This document shows, piece after piece, positions 8,323 to 16,563 of a stretch of 50,470 bases of DNA. The stretch lies in NCBI RefSeq assembly GCF_005063415.1, contig NZ_SUEG01000001.1, forward strand, positions 131,808 through 182,277, in the 5' to 3' direction. The DNA comes from Mesorhizobium sp. GTDB taxonomy: Bacteria; Pseudomonadota; Alphaproteobacteria; Rhizobiales; Rhizobiaceae. How positions within the stretch are numbered: the stretch's first letter is position 1; each line of letters starts with the position of its first letter. The notes under the pieces were generated by a model that saw only the letters and a program-made list of their open reading frames with translations, did not search any database and was not told the origin of the DNA. Position numbers and translations under genes: made by a program.

Positions 8323-9399
8323 TCAAGCCGGAAACAGGAACGCCGTCGCCGGATCGAAAAAGACCTGCCGGCTGCAGGGCGACACACCCTGCGATTGCAT
8401 GGCGGCGGAGGTCGGCCTGATGTCAACCTCCTGTCCAGCGGCGATGCGCGCGACGATCCGCCGGCGCTCGCCGTAAAATGCGATGTCGACGATCTCGACA
8501 TTCAGTTCCGCGCTCGCCGGGCTCCGCTCCATGCTAAAGGCTTCGGGCCGGATCATCAGCCTGGTCTTCTGGCCTTTGCCGAACGTGCCGTTGGGCCTCA
8601 CTCCGGATATGACCGAACCGTCTGTCATGCGGATCGTTGCCGTGCCGTTGATGGTGTCGAGATGTTCGGCGGCGAGGAAATTCGAATTGCCGATGAAGCC
8701 GGCGACGAAGTCGGTCGCCGGCCTGAGATAGAGATCCTCGCCGGTGCCGGTCTGCTCGATGCGGCCATCCTTGAACAGGGCGATCCGGTCCGACAGATGC
8801 AGCGCCTCTTCCTGATCGTGGGTGACATAGAGGATGGTGACGCCGGTCTCGCGATGGATGCGGCGGATTTCGCCCTGGATTTCCTCGCGCAGCTTCTTGT
8901 CGAGCGCCGACAATGGCTCGTCCATCAAAAGGATCGGCGGATCGTAGGCCAGCGCCCGGGCCAGCGCGACGCGCTGCTGCTGGCCGCCCGACAGCGCGCC
9001 GGGTAAGCGCCCGGCAAAGCTTTCGAGCCGCACCAAGGCCAGCATGTCGGCGACTTTTTTCTTCACCTCGGCGTCCGAGCGGCGGCGAACCCGCAGCGGA
9101 AAAGCGACGTTTTCGGCCACCGTCAGATGCGGAAACAGCGTGTAGCGCTGGAAGACCATGCCGATGTTGCGCTTGTGCGAGGGCACTGCAAGCAGTGATT
9201 TTTCTTCCAGTAGGACGTCACCGGAACTCGGATCCTGAAAGCCGGCGATCGCATAGAGCGTCGTCGATTTTCCCGAACCAGAGGGCCCGAGGAAGGTCAG
9301 GAACTCGCCCCTGGGAATGTCCAGCGTGACGTCGTGCACGGCGACGATCGCCCCGAACGCCTTGCGCAGATTGCGGATGGAGAGGAAAGGGTGGGTCAT
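8323..9399 (-). CDS. PotA-type ABC transporter ATP-binding protein (358 aa)
   Basis: ATPase of a spermidine/putrescine-type ABC importer. Walker A is at residues 38-46 (GPSGSGKST), the signature LSGGQQQRVALARAL lies near residue 135, followed by Walker B ILLMDEPLSALD and the H-loop in YVTHDQEEAL. The last 110 or so residues form a TOBE domain (IRPEAFSMERSP region), as expected for the PotA/PotG/AfuC class. The ATG at 9399 overlaps the stop of the upstream permease by ATGA, showing translational coupling. It is the last gene of the operon that starts at 17143. Substrate is not set by the ATPase; the operon's catabolic genes suggest a cationic or betaine-like N-compound. Confidence 0.9.
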   Translation of the reverse strand: MTHPFLSIRNLRKAFGAIVAVHDVTLDIPRGEFLTFLGPSGSGKSTTLYAIAGFQDPSSGDVLLEEKSLLAVPSHKRNIGMVFQRYTLFPHLTVAENVAFPLRVRRRSDAEVKKKVADMLALVRLESFAGRLPGALSGGQQQRVALARALAYDPPILLMDEPLSALDKKLREEIQGEIRRIHRETGVTILYVTHDQEEALHLSDRIALFKDGRIEQTGTGEDLYLRPATDFVAGFIGNSNFLAAEHLDTINGTATIRMTDGSVISGVRPNGTFGKGQKTRLMIRPEAFSMERSPASAELNVEIVDIAFYGERRRIVARIAAGQEVDIRPTSAAMQSQGVSPCSRQVFFDPATAFLFPA

Positions 9400-10196
9400 G
9401 TCCGGAACTTTCGCTGCAGCAGCGCCGTCACCAGCATCAGGGCAAGCGTCAGCCCGACCAGCAGGCTGGAGGCGGCGGCGATCACCGGACTGAGGTCCGA
9501 CCGCAGACTGCCCCAGATCTTGACGGGCAAGGTTTGCAAGCTGGGGCTGGCCATGAAGATCGCCACCACGACTTCGTCCCACGAGGCGAGGAAGGAAAAG
9601 ATCGCGGCGGAGAAGATGCCGATCCGGATCGACGGCAAGGTGATCCTGAGCCTGGCCTCGAGCGGGCTTGCCCCGCAGACGATTGCCGCGTCCTCGATCG
9701 ACTTGTCGAACCCTTCGAGCGCGGTGGCGATCGGAATGATGGCGAAGGGCAGCGCCAGCACGGTGTGGGCGATAACGAAGCCGATGGTGGTGCCGCCGAG
9801 GCCAAGGCGAAGGAAGAAGGCGTAGATGGCGATGGCGAAGACAACGATGGGCAGCACCATCGGCGTCAGCAGCAGGCCGCGCAGGATCTCACGTCCGGCA
9901 AACCGTCCGCGAACCAGAGCAAAGGAGGCGAGCAGGCCGATCGCCACTGCCAGGATCGCCGTCATGGTGGCGATCCGGGCGCTGGTCAGCGCCGCGTCGA
10001 GCCAGGCCGGATCGGCAAAAAGCTCCTGGTACCATTTGAGCGTCCAGCCGGGCGGCGGAAAGGCCAGCCAGCGCGACGAGCCGAAGGAGAGCAGGACGAT
10101 GAAGACCACCGGCAACAGAAGAAAGCCGGCGACCAGCGCGGTGAAGCCGAGCAGGGCAACCCGCAGTCCACCCATGCGGTCATAGTCGAGCAGCAT
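9396..10196 (-). CDS. PotC-type ABC transporter permease (266 aa)
   Basis: Inner-membrane permease of the binding-protein-dependent family, PotC/PotI side. About six hydrophobic helices are visible, starting with LLGFTALVAGFLLLPVVFIVLL. The EAA-type cytoplasmic loop facing the ATPase is EDAAIVCGASPLEARLRITLP, shortened here to its core DAAIVCGASPLEA. A single base separates its start (10196) from the stop of the partner permease (10198), and it overlaps the ATPase gene by 4 bp. With its partner it forms the channel of the importer. No unusual feature. Confidence 0.88.
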   Translation of the reverse strand: MLLDYDRMGGLRVALLGFTALVAGFLLLPVVFIVLLSFGSSRWLAFPPPGWTLKWYQELFADPAWLDAALTSARIATMTAILAVAIGLLASFALVRGRFAGREILRGLLLTPMVLPIVVFAIAIYAFFLRLGLGGTTIGFVIAHTVLALPFAIIPIATALEGFDKSIEDAAIVCGASPLEARLRITLPSIRIGIFSAAIFSFLASWDEVVVAIFMASPSLQTLPVKIWGSLRSDLSPVIAAASSLLVGLTLALMLVTALLQRKFRT

Positions 10197-10197
10197 C

Positions 10198-11058
10198 TCA
10201 GATGCCTCCGCTCATGCGCCTGGCACCGGCAAGGCGCAGCTGCAGCGCGTAGAGGGCCATGGTGACGACAAGCAGGATGAAGGCTGCGGCGCTGCCGAGC
10301 CCCCAGTTAAGCAGCGACTGGACCATCTGCGCGATCATTTCGGCAAGCATCATGTTCGACGTGCCGCCGAGCAGTGCCGGCGTGACGAAGTAGCCGAGCG
10401 ACATGACGAAGACCATCAGGCCACCGGCGGCGACGCCGGGCAGCGACAGCGGCAGGAGGATGCGGCGGAACGCCTGGAAAGGGCTTGCGCCGCACAGCGA
10501 CGCCGCACGCAGCGTCATCGGATCGATCGCCCGCAACGTGCCGACCAGCGGCAGGATCATGAAGGGCAGCATGATATAGACCATGCCGATGGTGACGCCG
10601 GTGAGATTGTTGATGAGCGGCAGCGGCTGGTCGATGACGCCGATGGTCATCAGCGTCCGGTTGATGACGCCGGTACGCTGCAAGAGCACCATCCAGGCAT
10701 AGGTGCGGGTGAGCAGGTTCGTCCACATCGACAGAATGATGATGCCGAAGATGATCGAGGCCAGTCCCGAAGGCATGATCGCCAGCATCCAGGCGACCGG
10801 AAAGGCGACAAGGACCGTGACGATGGTGACCAACGCCGCGACCAGGAATGTGTTGAAGAACACCCGCGCATAGGTGCCGTCACCAAGCAGGGCAGCATAG
10901 TTCTGCAGGCCTGGCTCGGGCTCCGTGACACTGCGCAAAAGCAGCGCCAGCACGGGGACAACGAAGAACAGCATAATCAGAATCAGGGCCGGCAGCAGGC
11001 CATTGAGACCTGCCGGCACCCGCACCGTTCCAAAGTTCCGGCGTGTTTCGACCGACAT
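10198..11058 (-). CDS. PotB-type ABC transporter permease (286 aa)
   Basis: Inner-membrane permease partner, PotB/PotH side, with about six transmembrane segments (first LLPALILIMLFFVVPVLALL) and the EAA loop TLRAASLCGASPFQAFRRI. The frame is open to 11145, but that would overlap the binding-protein gene; the ATG at 11058 leaves 67 bp for an intercistronic stem-loop (11077-11105). Placed directly after the binding-protein gene in the usual order binding protein, permease, permease, ATPase. Confidence 0.88.
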   Translation of the reverse strand: MSVETRRNFGTVRVPAGLNGLLPALILIMLFFVVPVLALLLRSVTEPEPGLQNYAALLGDGTYARVFFNTFLVAALVTIVTVLVAFPVAWMLAIMPSGLASIIFGIIILSMWTNLLTRTYAWMVLLQRTGVINRTLMTIGVIDQPLPLINNLTGVTIGMVYIMLPFMILPLVGTLRAIDPMTLRAASLCGASPFQAFRRILLPLSLPGVAAGGLMVFVMSLGYFVTPALLGGTSNMMLAEMIAQMVQSLLNWGLGSAAAFILLVVTMALYALQLRLAGARRMSGGI

Positions 11059-11076
11059 GACAGCGACCCGGCTACG

Positions 11077-11105
11077 GGACGAGACGGCGCGAACCCGTCT
11101 CGTCC
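11077..11105 (-). promoter_or_regulatory. Intercistronic stem-loop between binding-protein and permease genes
   Basis: GGACGAGACGG (11077-11087) pairs perfectly with CCGTCTCGTCC (11095-11105) around a 7-nt loop. It lies between the binding-protein stop and the permease start and has no T-run on either side, so it looks more like an mRNA-stabilising or processing element than a terminator. This would raise binding-protein levels over permease levels, as known for other ABC operons. Confidence 0.6.
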
Positions 11106-11125
11106 ATTGCGGTTCAAGGGCGGGC

Positions 11126-12145
11126 TTATTTCGCCTGCCAGGCATACCAGCGCGCGGCGATGGTGTCGCGATTGGCGGCCCAGTAGTTCATGTCGAGATT
11201 GATCTGTCCGTCGACATGAGCGTCCGGCAGCGATTTCACGGCATCGGCCGGCATTTCTGCCTTGGCCTTGGTGTTGATCGGCGCATAACCGCTGGCTTCG
11301 GCAAATTTGGCCTGGCCGGCGGGGCTGCTCGCCGCGGCGAGGAATTTCATCGCCGTATCCTTGTTCTTGGCACCCTTCGGTACCACCAGAACGTCGGCTG
11401 CGGTCAGGTTCTGGTTCCAGGAGATGCCGACATCGGCGCCATCCTTGTCCAGTGCGAAGACGCGGCCGTTCCACAGCTGGCCGAACGTTGCTTCGCCGGA
11501 TGCGATCAATTGCTGCGACTCCGCCCCGCCACCCCACCAGACGATGTCCGACTTGATGGTGTCGAGTTTCTTGAAGGCGCGATCGAGATCCAGCGGATAG
11601 AGCTTGTCCGCCGGAACACCATCGGCCAGCAGCGCGATCTCGATGACGCCGGGCGCCGACCATTTGTAGAAGGTCCGCTTGCCCGGGAACTTCGTCAGGT
11701 CGAACATGTCGGCCCAGCCGGCCGGTTCACCCGAAACGGCGCCCTTGTTCCAGGCGAGCACGAAGGAATAGTAGAAACTGCCGACGGCGTGATCGGTGGT
11801 GAAGCGCGGATCGAGGTCGGCCTTCGGCACGGTCTTGAAGTCGATCGGCTCGAGCAGACCGTCCTTGGCCGCCTTGATGGCGAAATCCATTTCGACGTCG
11901 ACGACGTCCCAGTTGACGCTGCCGCTATCGACCATCGCCTTCAGCTTGCCGTAGTCGGTCGGGCCGTCCTGCATGACCTTGATGCCGGATGCAGCGGTGA
12001 ACGGCTCGGCCCAGGATTTGGTCTGCGCTTCCTGGGTCGTCCCGCCCCAGCTGGTGAACACCATGTCCTCGGCCTTTGCGGCCGTCGTTGCCAGAACTGT
12101 CGTTGCAATAAATCCGGCAAGGATGCCGGTGATGATCAGTTTCAT
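11126..12145 (-). CDS. PotD/PotF-type periplasmic substrate-binding protein (339 aa)
   Basis: Extracellular solute-binding protein (SBP_bac_8 / spermidine-putrescine type). Residues 1-24 form a signal peptide (MKLIITGILAGFIATTVLA, cleavage after AKA). The mature N-terminus MVFTSWGGTTQEAQ and the downstream YYSFVLAWNKGAV and WWGGGAESQQLIASGEA segments are typical of the family. The start is ATG 12145, preceded by a good AGGAGAA on the minus strand. It is separated by 82 bp from the aldehyde dehydrogenase gene upstream. A CGCGATC/GATCGCG inverted repeat (12181-12209) lies in that gap. The importer's ligand is unknown; linkage to a flavin monooxygenase suggests a heterocyclic or quaternary ammonium compound rather than a plain polyamine. 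Confidence 0.9.
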   Translation of the reverse strand: MKLIITGILAGFIATTVLATTAAKAEDMVFTSWGGTTQEAQTKSWAEPFTAASGIKVMQDGPTDYGKLKAMVDSGSVNWDVVDVEMDFAIKAAKDGLLEPIDFKTVPKADLDPRFTTDHAVGSFYYSFVLAWNKGAVSGEPAGWADMFDLTKFPGKRTFYKWSAPGVIEIALLADGVPADKLYPLDLDRAFKKLDTIKSDIVWWGGGAESQQLIASGEATFGQLWNGRVFALDKDGADVGISWNQNLTAADVLVVPKGAKNKDTAMKFLAAASSPAGQAKFAEASGYAPINTKAKAEMPADAVKSLPDAHVDGQINLDMNYWAANRDTIAARWYAWQAK

Positions 12146-12227
12146 GTCGTTCTCCTCTGTTGTTTTCGTTGTTGTCTGTTCGCGATCGGTCGTTTTCGCC
12201 TTGATCGCGCATCTCCGGCCAGCGGCG

Positions 12228-13703
12228 CTACCGCATGACAAAAGGATCGGGAATCGGGTCGTCGGAGGTGCGTATCCACACCGATTTCGAACGCGTGTAG
12301 TCGCGGATCGCATCGAGGCCGCCCTCGCGGCCGAGCCCGGATTGGCCGTAGCCGCCAAACGGAGCCAGCGGCGAGACCGCCCGATAGGTGTTGATCCAGA
12401 CCACGCCGGCATGGATGCCGCGCGCCATGCGGTGGGCTTTTGCCAGATTGGTGGTGAACACGCCGGACGCCAGGCCGAACTTAGTGTCGTTGGCGAGCGA
12501 GAGCGCTTCCGCTTCGCTGTCGAAGGCAAGCACCGAGAGCACCGGGCCGAAGAGCTCTTCGCGCACGCAGGCAAGGGCCTGATCAGGCGCGTCGATAATC
12601 GTCGGCGCGTAGTAGAAGCCATCCGCCATGCCCGTGGGGCGGATGCCGCCGGTGACCAGTTGCCCGCCGGCGGCCAGGCTTTCAGCAACGATCTTCTCTA
12701 TCCATTCGCGCTGGCGCGAGGTGGCGAGCGGTCCCATTTCGGTCGCGTGATCCTGCGGATCGCCAATCCTGATTGCCTCGGCCTTGCGCTTGAGCCGGGC
12801 GAGGAATTCGTCCTTCACGGAGCGCTGGACCAGCAGCCGCGAGCCGGCGACGCAGCTCTGGCCGGTGGCAGCGAAGATGCCGGCAACGACCGCGTTGGCG
12901 GCGCTGTCCAGATCGGCATCGGCGAACACCACGACCGGGCTGTTGCCGCCGAGCTCGAGCGTCGTGAAGGCGAGGTTTTCCGCCGTATTCCTGACGATCT
13001 GCCGAGCGGTCGAGGGACCGCCGGTGAAGGCGACGCGGGCGACGAGTGGATGACTGGTCAGCCGGTGACCGCAATCGTGGCCGAAGCCGGTCAGGATGTT
13101 GACGGTCCCGGCGGGAAATCCCGCCTCATGGACGAGTTCGGCGAAGGCCAGCAACGGGGCAGGGCCGTCTTCCGATGCTTTCAGAACGATGGTGCAGCCG
13201 GCCGCCAGCGCCGGCCCGAGCTTGACGGCGGACAGGAAGAGCTGCGAATTCCACGGCACAATGGCGGCGACGACGCCAATTGGCTCCGGCCGGATGGTTA
13301 CTTCCATGTCGGCCTTATCGATGGGGACGAATGAGCCCTCGTGCTTGTCGGCCAGCCCGCCATAATAGCGGTAGTAGTCGCCGACATAGGCGATCTGGGC
13401 GCGGGTCTCGCGGATGATCTTGCCGGTGTCGCGCGTCTCGAGTTCAGCCAGCCGGTCGGCATTGGCGACCATCAGATCGCCGAGCCGCACCAGAAGCTTG
13501 CCGCGTGCCGTTGCCGTCATGGCCGGCCACGTGCCGGAGCCAAGCGCCCGGTGAGCGGCTTCGACGGCGCGGTCGACGTCATCCGACGATGCAGCGGGCA
13601 TCTTCGCCCATGGTGCGCCCGTCGAGGGATCGATGCTGTCGAAGGTCGCCGCCACTTCGACGAAGCTGCCGTCAATATAGTTCCTGAATTGAGTGGTGCT
13701 CAT
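12228..13703 (-). CDS. NAD(P)-dependent aldehyde dehydrogenase (491 aa), TgnC-like candidate
   Basis: Member of the aldehyde dehydrogenase superfamily with all key residues: Asn in VVAAIVPWNSQ, Lys175 in VLKASEDG, catalytic Glu250 in LELGGNSP and nucleophile Cys284 in TGQSCVAGS. Length is standard. It overlaps the LLM monooxygenase gene by ATGA, so its product probably acts on the oxygenase product. In the trigonelline route of A. baylyi an ALDH-family enzyme (TgnC) oxidises the hydroxybutyrolactone formed by ring cleavage to a methylene-succinate; this gene is the natural counterpart, though it could instead be a succinate-semialdehyde or aminoaldehyde dehydrogenase. Confidence 0.9.
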   Translation of the reverse strand: MSTTQFRNYIDGSFVEVAATFDSIDPSTGAPWAKMPAASSDDVDRAVEAAHRALGSGTWPAMTATARGKLLVRLGDLMVANADRLAELETRDTGKIIRETRAQIAYVGDYYRYYGGLADKHEGSFVPIDKADMEVTIRPEPIGVVAAIVPWNSQLFLSAVKLGPALAAGCTIVLKASEDGPAPLLAFAELVHEAGFPAGTVNILTGFGHDCGHRLTSHPLVARVAFTGGPSTARQIVRNTAENLAFTTLELGGNSPVVVFADADLDSAANAVVAGIFAATGQSCVAGSRLLVQRSVKDEFLARLKRKAEAIRIGDPQDHATEMGPLATSRQREWIEKIVAESLAAGGQLVTGGIRPTGMADGFYYAPTIIDAPDQALACVREELFGPVLSVLAFDSEAEALSLANDTKFGLASGVFTTNLAKAHRMARGIHAGVVWINTYRAVSPLAPFGGYGQSGLGREGGLDAIRDYTRSKSVWIRTSDDPIPDPFVMR

Positions 13704-14758
13704 CGCAATCCAACTTTCGGCCCGGAAAAGGCCGGCATCACCCTGTCGATGAAGAGCTGCAGCGATTTCTTCTTGCGCTGATGGGAAAGGCCGCTGTCGA
13801 TCCAGATCGAATACTGATCGTAGCCGAGCGCTTCGTAGGCCTTGAGCCTGGCGATCACCTCGTCGGCTTCGCCAATGACCAGGTTCTGCTTGATCTTGTC
13901 AGGCGCATATTGCGGCAACGCCACGATCTCGTCCTCGGTCAGCGCTTCCATTATGCCCTGGTGCACCGGCTTCTTGTTCTGGAACCAGGCGCCGAACTGG
14001 CAGTAGAACTGCGACAGATCCTGCGCGAGCCGGTCAGCATCCGCGGCGTCCTCGGCGACGAAAGTATGCATAAGCAGCATGATCTCCGGCCTTGGTACGT
14101 CGGGATGGGCATTGCACGCCGCGTTGAAACGCTCCATCAGGCTGGCCACTTCGTCATCGCCCGAGGCAAGCGGCGTAACCTGGACGTTGCATTTGCTGGA
14201 AACCGCAAAGTCGTGCGAGTTCGGATCGCGTGCGGCCACCCAGATCGGCGGATAAGGCTTTTGCAACGGCTTGGGCGACGAGGTGGTTGAGGGAAACGAC
14301 CAGAACTCGCCGGCGAGTTCGAAATCACCATCCCAAAGGCCCCGGATCGCCGGCACCATCTCGCGCATACGCTGGCCGGCGCCCCAGGCCTCGAGGCCTG
14401 GGAAAAGTCGCTGGTATTCATAAGCGTAGGCGCCGCGCGCAATGCCGATGTCGAGACGGCCTCCGGTGATGACGTCGGCCATCGCCGCTTCGCCGGCAAG
14501 CTTGATCGGGTGCCAGAACGGCGCGACGATGGTTCCTGTTCCGAGCCGGATGCGCCTGGTTTTGGCGGCGAGCCAGGCGATGTTGATGAACGGGTTCGGC
14601 GAGATGGTGAATTCCATCCCGTGATGCTCGCCGATCCAGGCGGTCTCGAAACCTGCCTCTTCAGCCTGCACAACCAGGTCTTCCAGCTCGCCGACAAGCT
14701 CGGAATGCGGCTTGGCCAGATCCGATCGCTCCATGTGCACGAAAAGCGAAAACTTCAT
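13700..14758 (-). CDS. Luciferase-like (LLM) flavin-dependent monooxygenase (352 aa), TgnB-like candidate
   Basis: Bacterial-luciferase-type TIM-barrel oxygenase that uses reduced flavin from a partner reductase. Landmarks: FETAWIGEHHGMEFTISPNP near the N-terminus, RRIRLGTGTIVAPFWHP, the family segment GGRLDIGIARGAY, and IWVAARDPNSHDFAV. The start is ATG 14758. It lies 5 bp after the hydrolase/flavin-reductase fusion gene and overlaps the ALDH gene by 4 bp, so reductase, oxygenase and dehydrogenase are translationally coupled. This subgroup sits next to AA_synth, hydrolase and flavin reductase genes; the oxygenase TgnB that opens the pyridine ring of trigonelline belongs to the same superfamily. 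Assignment to that substrate is inference. Confidence 0.85.
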   Translation of the reverse strand: MKFSLFVHMERSDLAKPHSELVGELEDLVVQAEEAGFETAWIGEHHGMEFTISPNPFINIAWLAAKTRRIRLGTGTIVAPFWHPIKLAGEAAMADVITGGRLDIGIARGAYAYEYQRLFPGLEAWGAGQRMREMVPAIRGLWDGDFELAGEFWSFPSTTSSPKPLQKPYPPIWVAARDPNSHDFAVSSKCNVQVTPLASGDDEVASLMERFNAACNAHPDVPRPEIMLLMHTFVAEDAADADRLAQDLSQFYCQFGAWFQNKKPVHQGIMEALTEDEIVALPQYAPDKIKQNLVIGEADEVIARLKAYEALGYDQYSIWIDSGLSHQRKKKSLQLFIDRVMPAFSGPKVGLR

Positions 14759-14763
14759 CGGTT

Positions 14764-16563
14764 TCACCCGCGGCCGGAAAGAGGAATTCGAGAAGGCGAG
14801 GGCTTGGCGAGCGGCCGGACTTCGCCTTCGACCTCGTTGCCGACATAGACGCCGAATGCATCTTCCGTACGTTCGCGTGCATAGCGGGCAAGCATCGAAC
14901 GCACTGCGGGATCGGCGATCTTCAGATCCGCGATCTTCTCGATGTCGACAAGCTGCATCTGGCGATCGTCGCAACAGGGGTCGTCGACCGTTCCGCGATA
15001 ATAAACATGCGTGCGCCAGGGTTCGGCGGCATCGTCCCACACCGCGAACAGGAAGCCGAGCTGGGCGTCTATTGCCCTGGCGGCAAGGCACCCCTTGAGG
15101 CTGCGCGCTTCGTTGGGCGTGCCCAGTCCGCGTCCGGCAGGCAATTCATGAAACCCGTCGGCCGTTTCGACGAACAGCACACGGCCATCGTTCTCGAGAA
15201 TGGCGCCGACCTCCGTATCGGGGGGCGCTGCCGCCAGCGCCTCCTGGCTGAGGCCGGGCGTGACGTAGGTGCCTCTGCAATAACCGAGGGGCTGGGCTCC
15301 GTTGTGACTGAAGTCACGGACGCGGCCGATGAGGATCGAGTGATCGCCAGCATCGACCAGCTGCTCCATGCCGCAATCGAACACCGCAACGCAGCCGTCG
15401 ATCAGCGGATTGCCGGTGCGGCCCGGTTGCCAGGCCACGGCCGCGAACTTTTCCGCTGCTTTGGAAGCGAAGATGCCGGAATGGGCCTTCTGGTCCTCTG
15501 ACAGGATGTTGATGGCGAAACCTCTCGATGTCGAAAAAGCACTGTGCCCCAGCGCCCTCTTGGCGATGCAGACAAGCACCAGCGGCGGCTCGAGCGAGAC
15601 CGAGGTGAAGGAGTTGGCGGTGAAGCCGCGCGGTTCGCCTTCCGCTCCGATCGTTGTGACGATGGTGACACCGGTCAGGAAGGAGCCGAGCGCGCGCCGG
15701 AATTCGCCGCTGTCAAAGACTGCATCCGTCTCCGGCTTCACGCCAGCGTCTCCTGCCGTGTCGAGAAATTCCATGATGTGTTTGGTCACTTTTTCAGGTG
15801 AAGCCATTGCCATCATGTGCCTTTCTCCATTGAGCACGAGGCATTGACCGTGCGGCGCTAGCCTCGCCATCGCCGCCGACATGGCCGGGGTCGAATTGCT
15901 GTCTTGCGACCCGGTCATGAACAGGGCCGGTGCGGCAAGACCGGGGAGAGCATCGGCGTGCTCAGCATCGGCATGGGCAAAGAGGCGATAGGTGCGCGCA
16001 TAGCCTTCGGGGTCGACCCTTTCAAGGGCGGCGCGCGCGGTGGTGGCCGCCCCGATAAGGTTCGCCGGCAGCGGGTCGCCGAACCAGCGGGCAAGCGTAG
16101 CCGCAATGGCGGAAGGGTTGCCATGGGTGCCAAGCGCGGCCGCACGCTCGCGCACGGCCTGCGCCAAGGCCGTGGGGCGGCGGAATACCGCGTTAAGACA
16201 GACGATGGAGCGAACGCGCGAAGGGGTGCGAAGGGCGATCTCCAGAGCGACCAGCGCGCCCATCGAATGGCCGACGATCGACACCGACGCCACGCCAAGA
16301 TGGTCGAGCAGGCGAACCGCCTGATCGGCGAAATCCGACAGGCTGGCTTCTTCCGGCGGCAGCGGTGAAACGCCGTGGCCGAGCATGTCGATGGCGATCA
16401 GGTCATGATGGTCTTTCATCGCCGCGATCTGATCGTGCCAGATCGCGGCGTTCATGCCGACACCGTGAATGAGCAGAACCGGCGCGCCGGAGCCGGCGCG
16501 GATGAAGCCGGTGCCGTCCGGAGCCGTGTCCCGGACCCATGCGGTGGCAGCGACGTCAGCCAT
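14764..16563 (-). CDS. Alpha/beta hydrolase - flavin reductase fusion with C-terminal Nudix-like region (599 aa)
   Basis: Three parts in one frame. Residues 20-265 are an alpha/beta hydrolase: oxyanion region LLIHGVGMNAAIW, nucleophile Ser100 in VGHSMGA, likely Asp221 in GSQDS and His249 in NGERHMM. Residues 283-440 are a HpaC/RutF-type FMN reductase domain: FRRALGSFLTGVTIVTT, GFTANSFTSVSLEPPLVLVC, FAINILSEDQ. Residues 445-540 (GAILENDGRVLFVE, ELPAGRGLG) look like a Nudix fold without the catalytic Glu box; this last assignment is tentative. The ATG at 16563 overlaps the AA_synth gene by 8 bp. In Rut and Tgn pathways hydrolase and reductase are separate proteins, so this looks like a TgnD-TgnA fusion. 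No stop or frameshift separates the parts. Confidence 0.82.
   Translation of the reverse strand: MADVAATAWVRDTAPDGTGFIRAGSGAPVLLIHGVGMNAAIWHDQIAAMKDHHDLIAIDMLGHGVSPLPPEEASLSDFADQAVRLLDHLGVASVSIVGHSMGALVALEIALRTPSRVRSIVCLNAVFRRPTALAQAVRERAAALGTHGNPSAIAATLARWFGDPLPANLIGAATTARAALERVDPEGYARTYRLFAHADAEHADALPGLAAPALFMTGSQDSNSTPAMSAAMARLAPHGQCLVLNGERHMMAMASPEKVTKHIMEFLDTAGDAGVKPETDAVFDSGEFRRALGSFLTGVTIVTTIGAEGEPRGFTANSFTSVSLEPPLVLVCIAKRALGHSAFSTSRGFAINILSEDQKAHSGIFASKAAEKFAAVAWQPGRTGNPLIDGCVAVFDCGMEQLVDAGDHSILIGRVRDFSHNGAQPLGYCRGTYVTPGLSQEALAAAPPDTEVGAILENDGRVLFVETADGFHELPAGRGLGTPNEARSLKGCLAARAIDAQLGFLFAVWDDAAEPWRTHVYYRGTVDDPCCDDRQMQLVDIEKIADLKIADPAVRSMLARYARERTEDAFGVYVGNEVEGEVRPLAKPSPSRIPLSGRG

Noticed and set aside
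8315..8330. CGGCTT/AAGCCG hairpin at the end of the ATPase gene
   Set aside because: Only 6 bp, overlaps the stop codon and has no T-run; not called as a terminator.
10925..12238. 437-codon plus-strand ORF opposite the permease and binding-protein genes
   Set aside because: It is a shadow of well-supported PotB/PotD genes; its translation is Arg/Gly/Val-rich without family motifs, as expected for antisense frames in high-GC DNA.
11973..13334. 453-codon plus-strand ORF opposite the aldehyde dehydrogenase gene
   Set aside because: Antisense to a complete ALDH with all catalytic residues; no motif in its translation.
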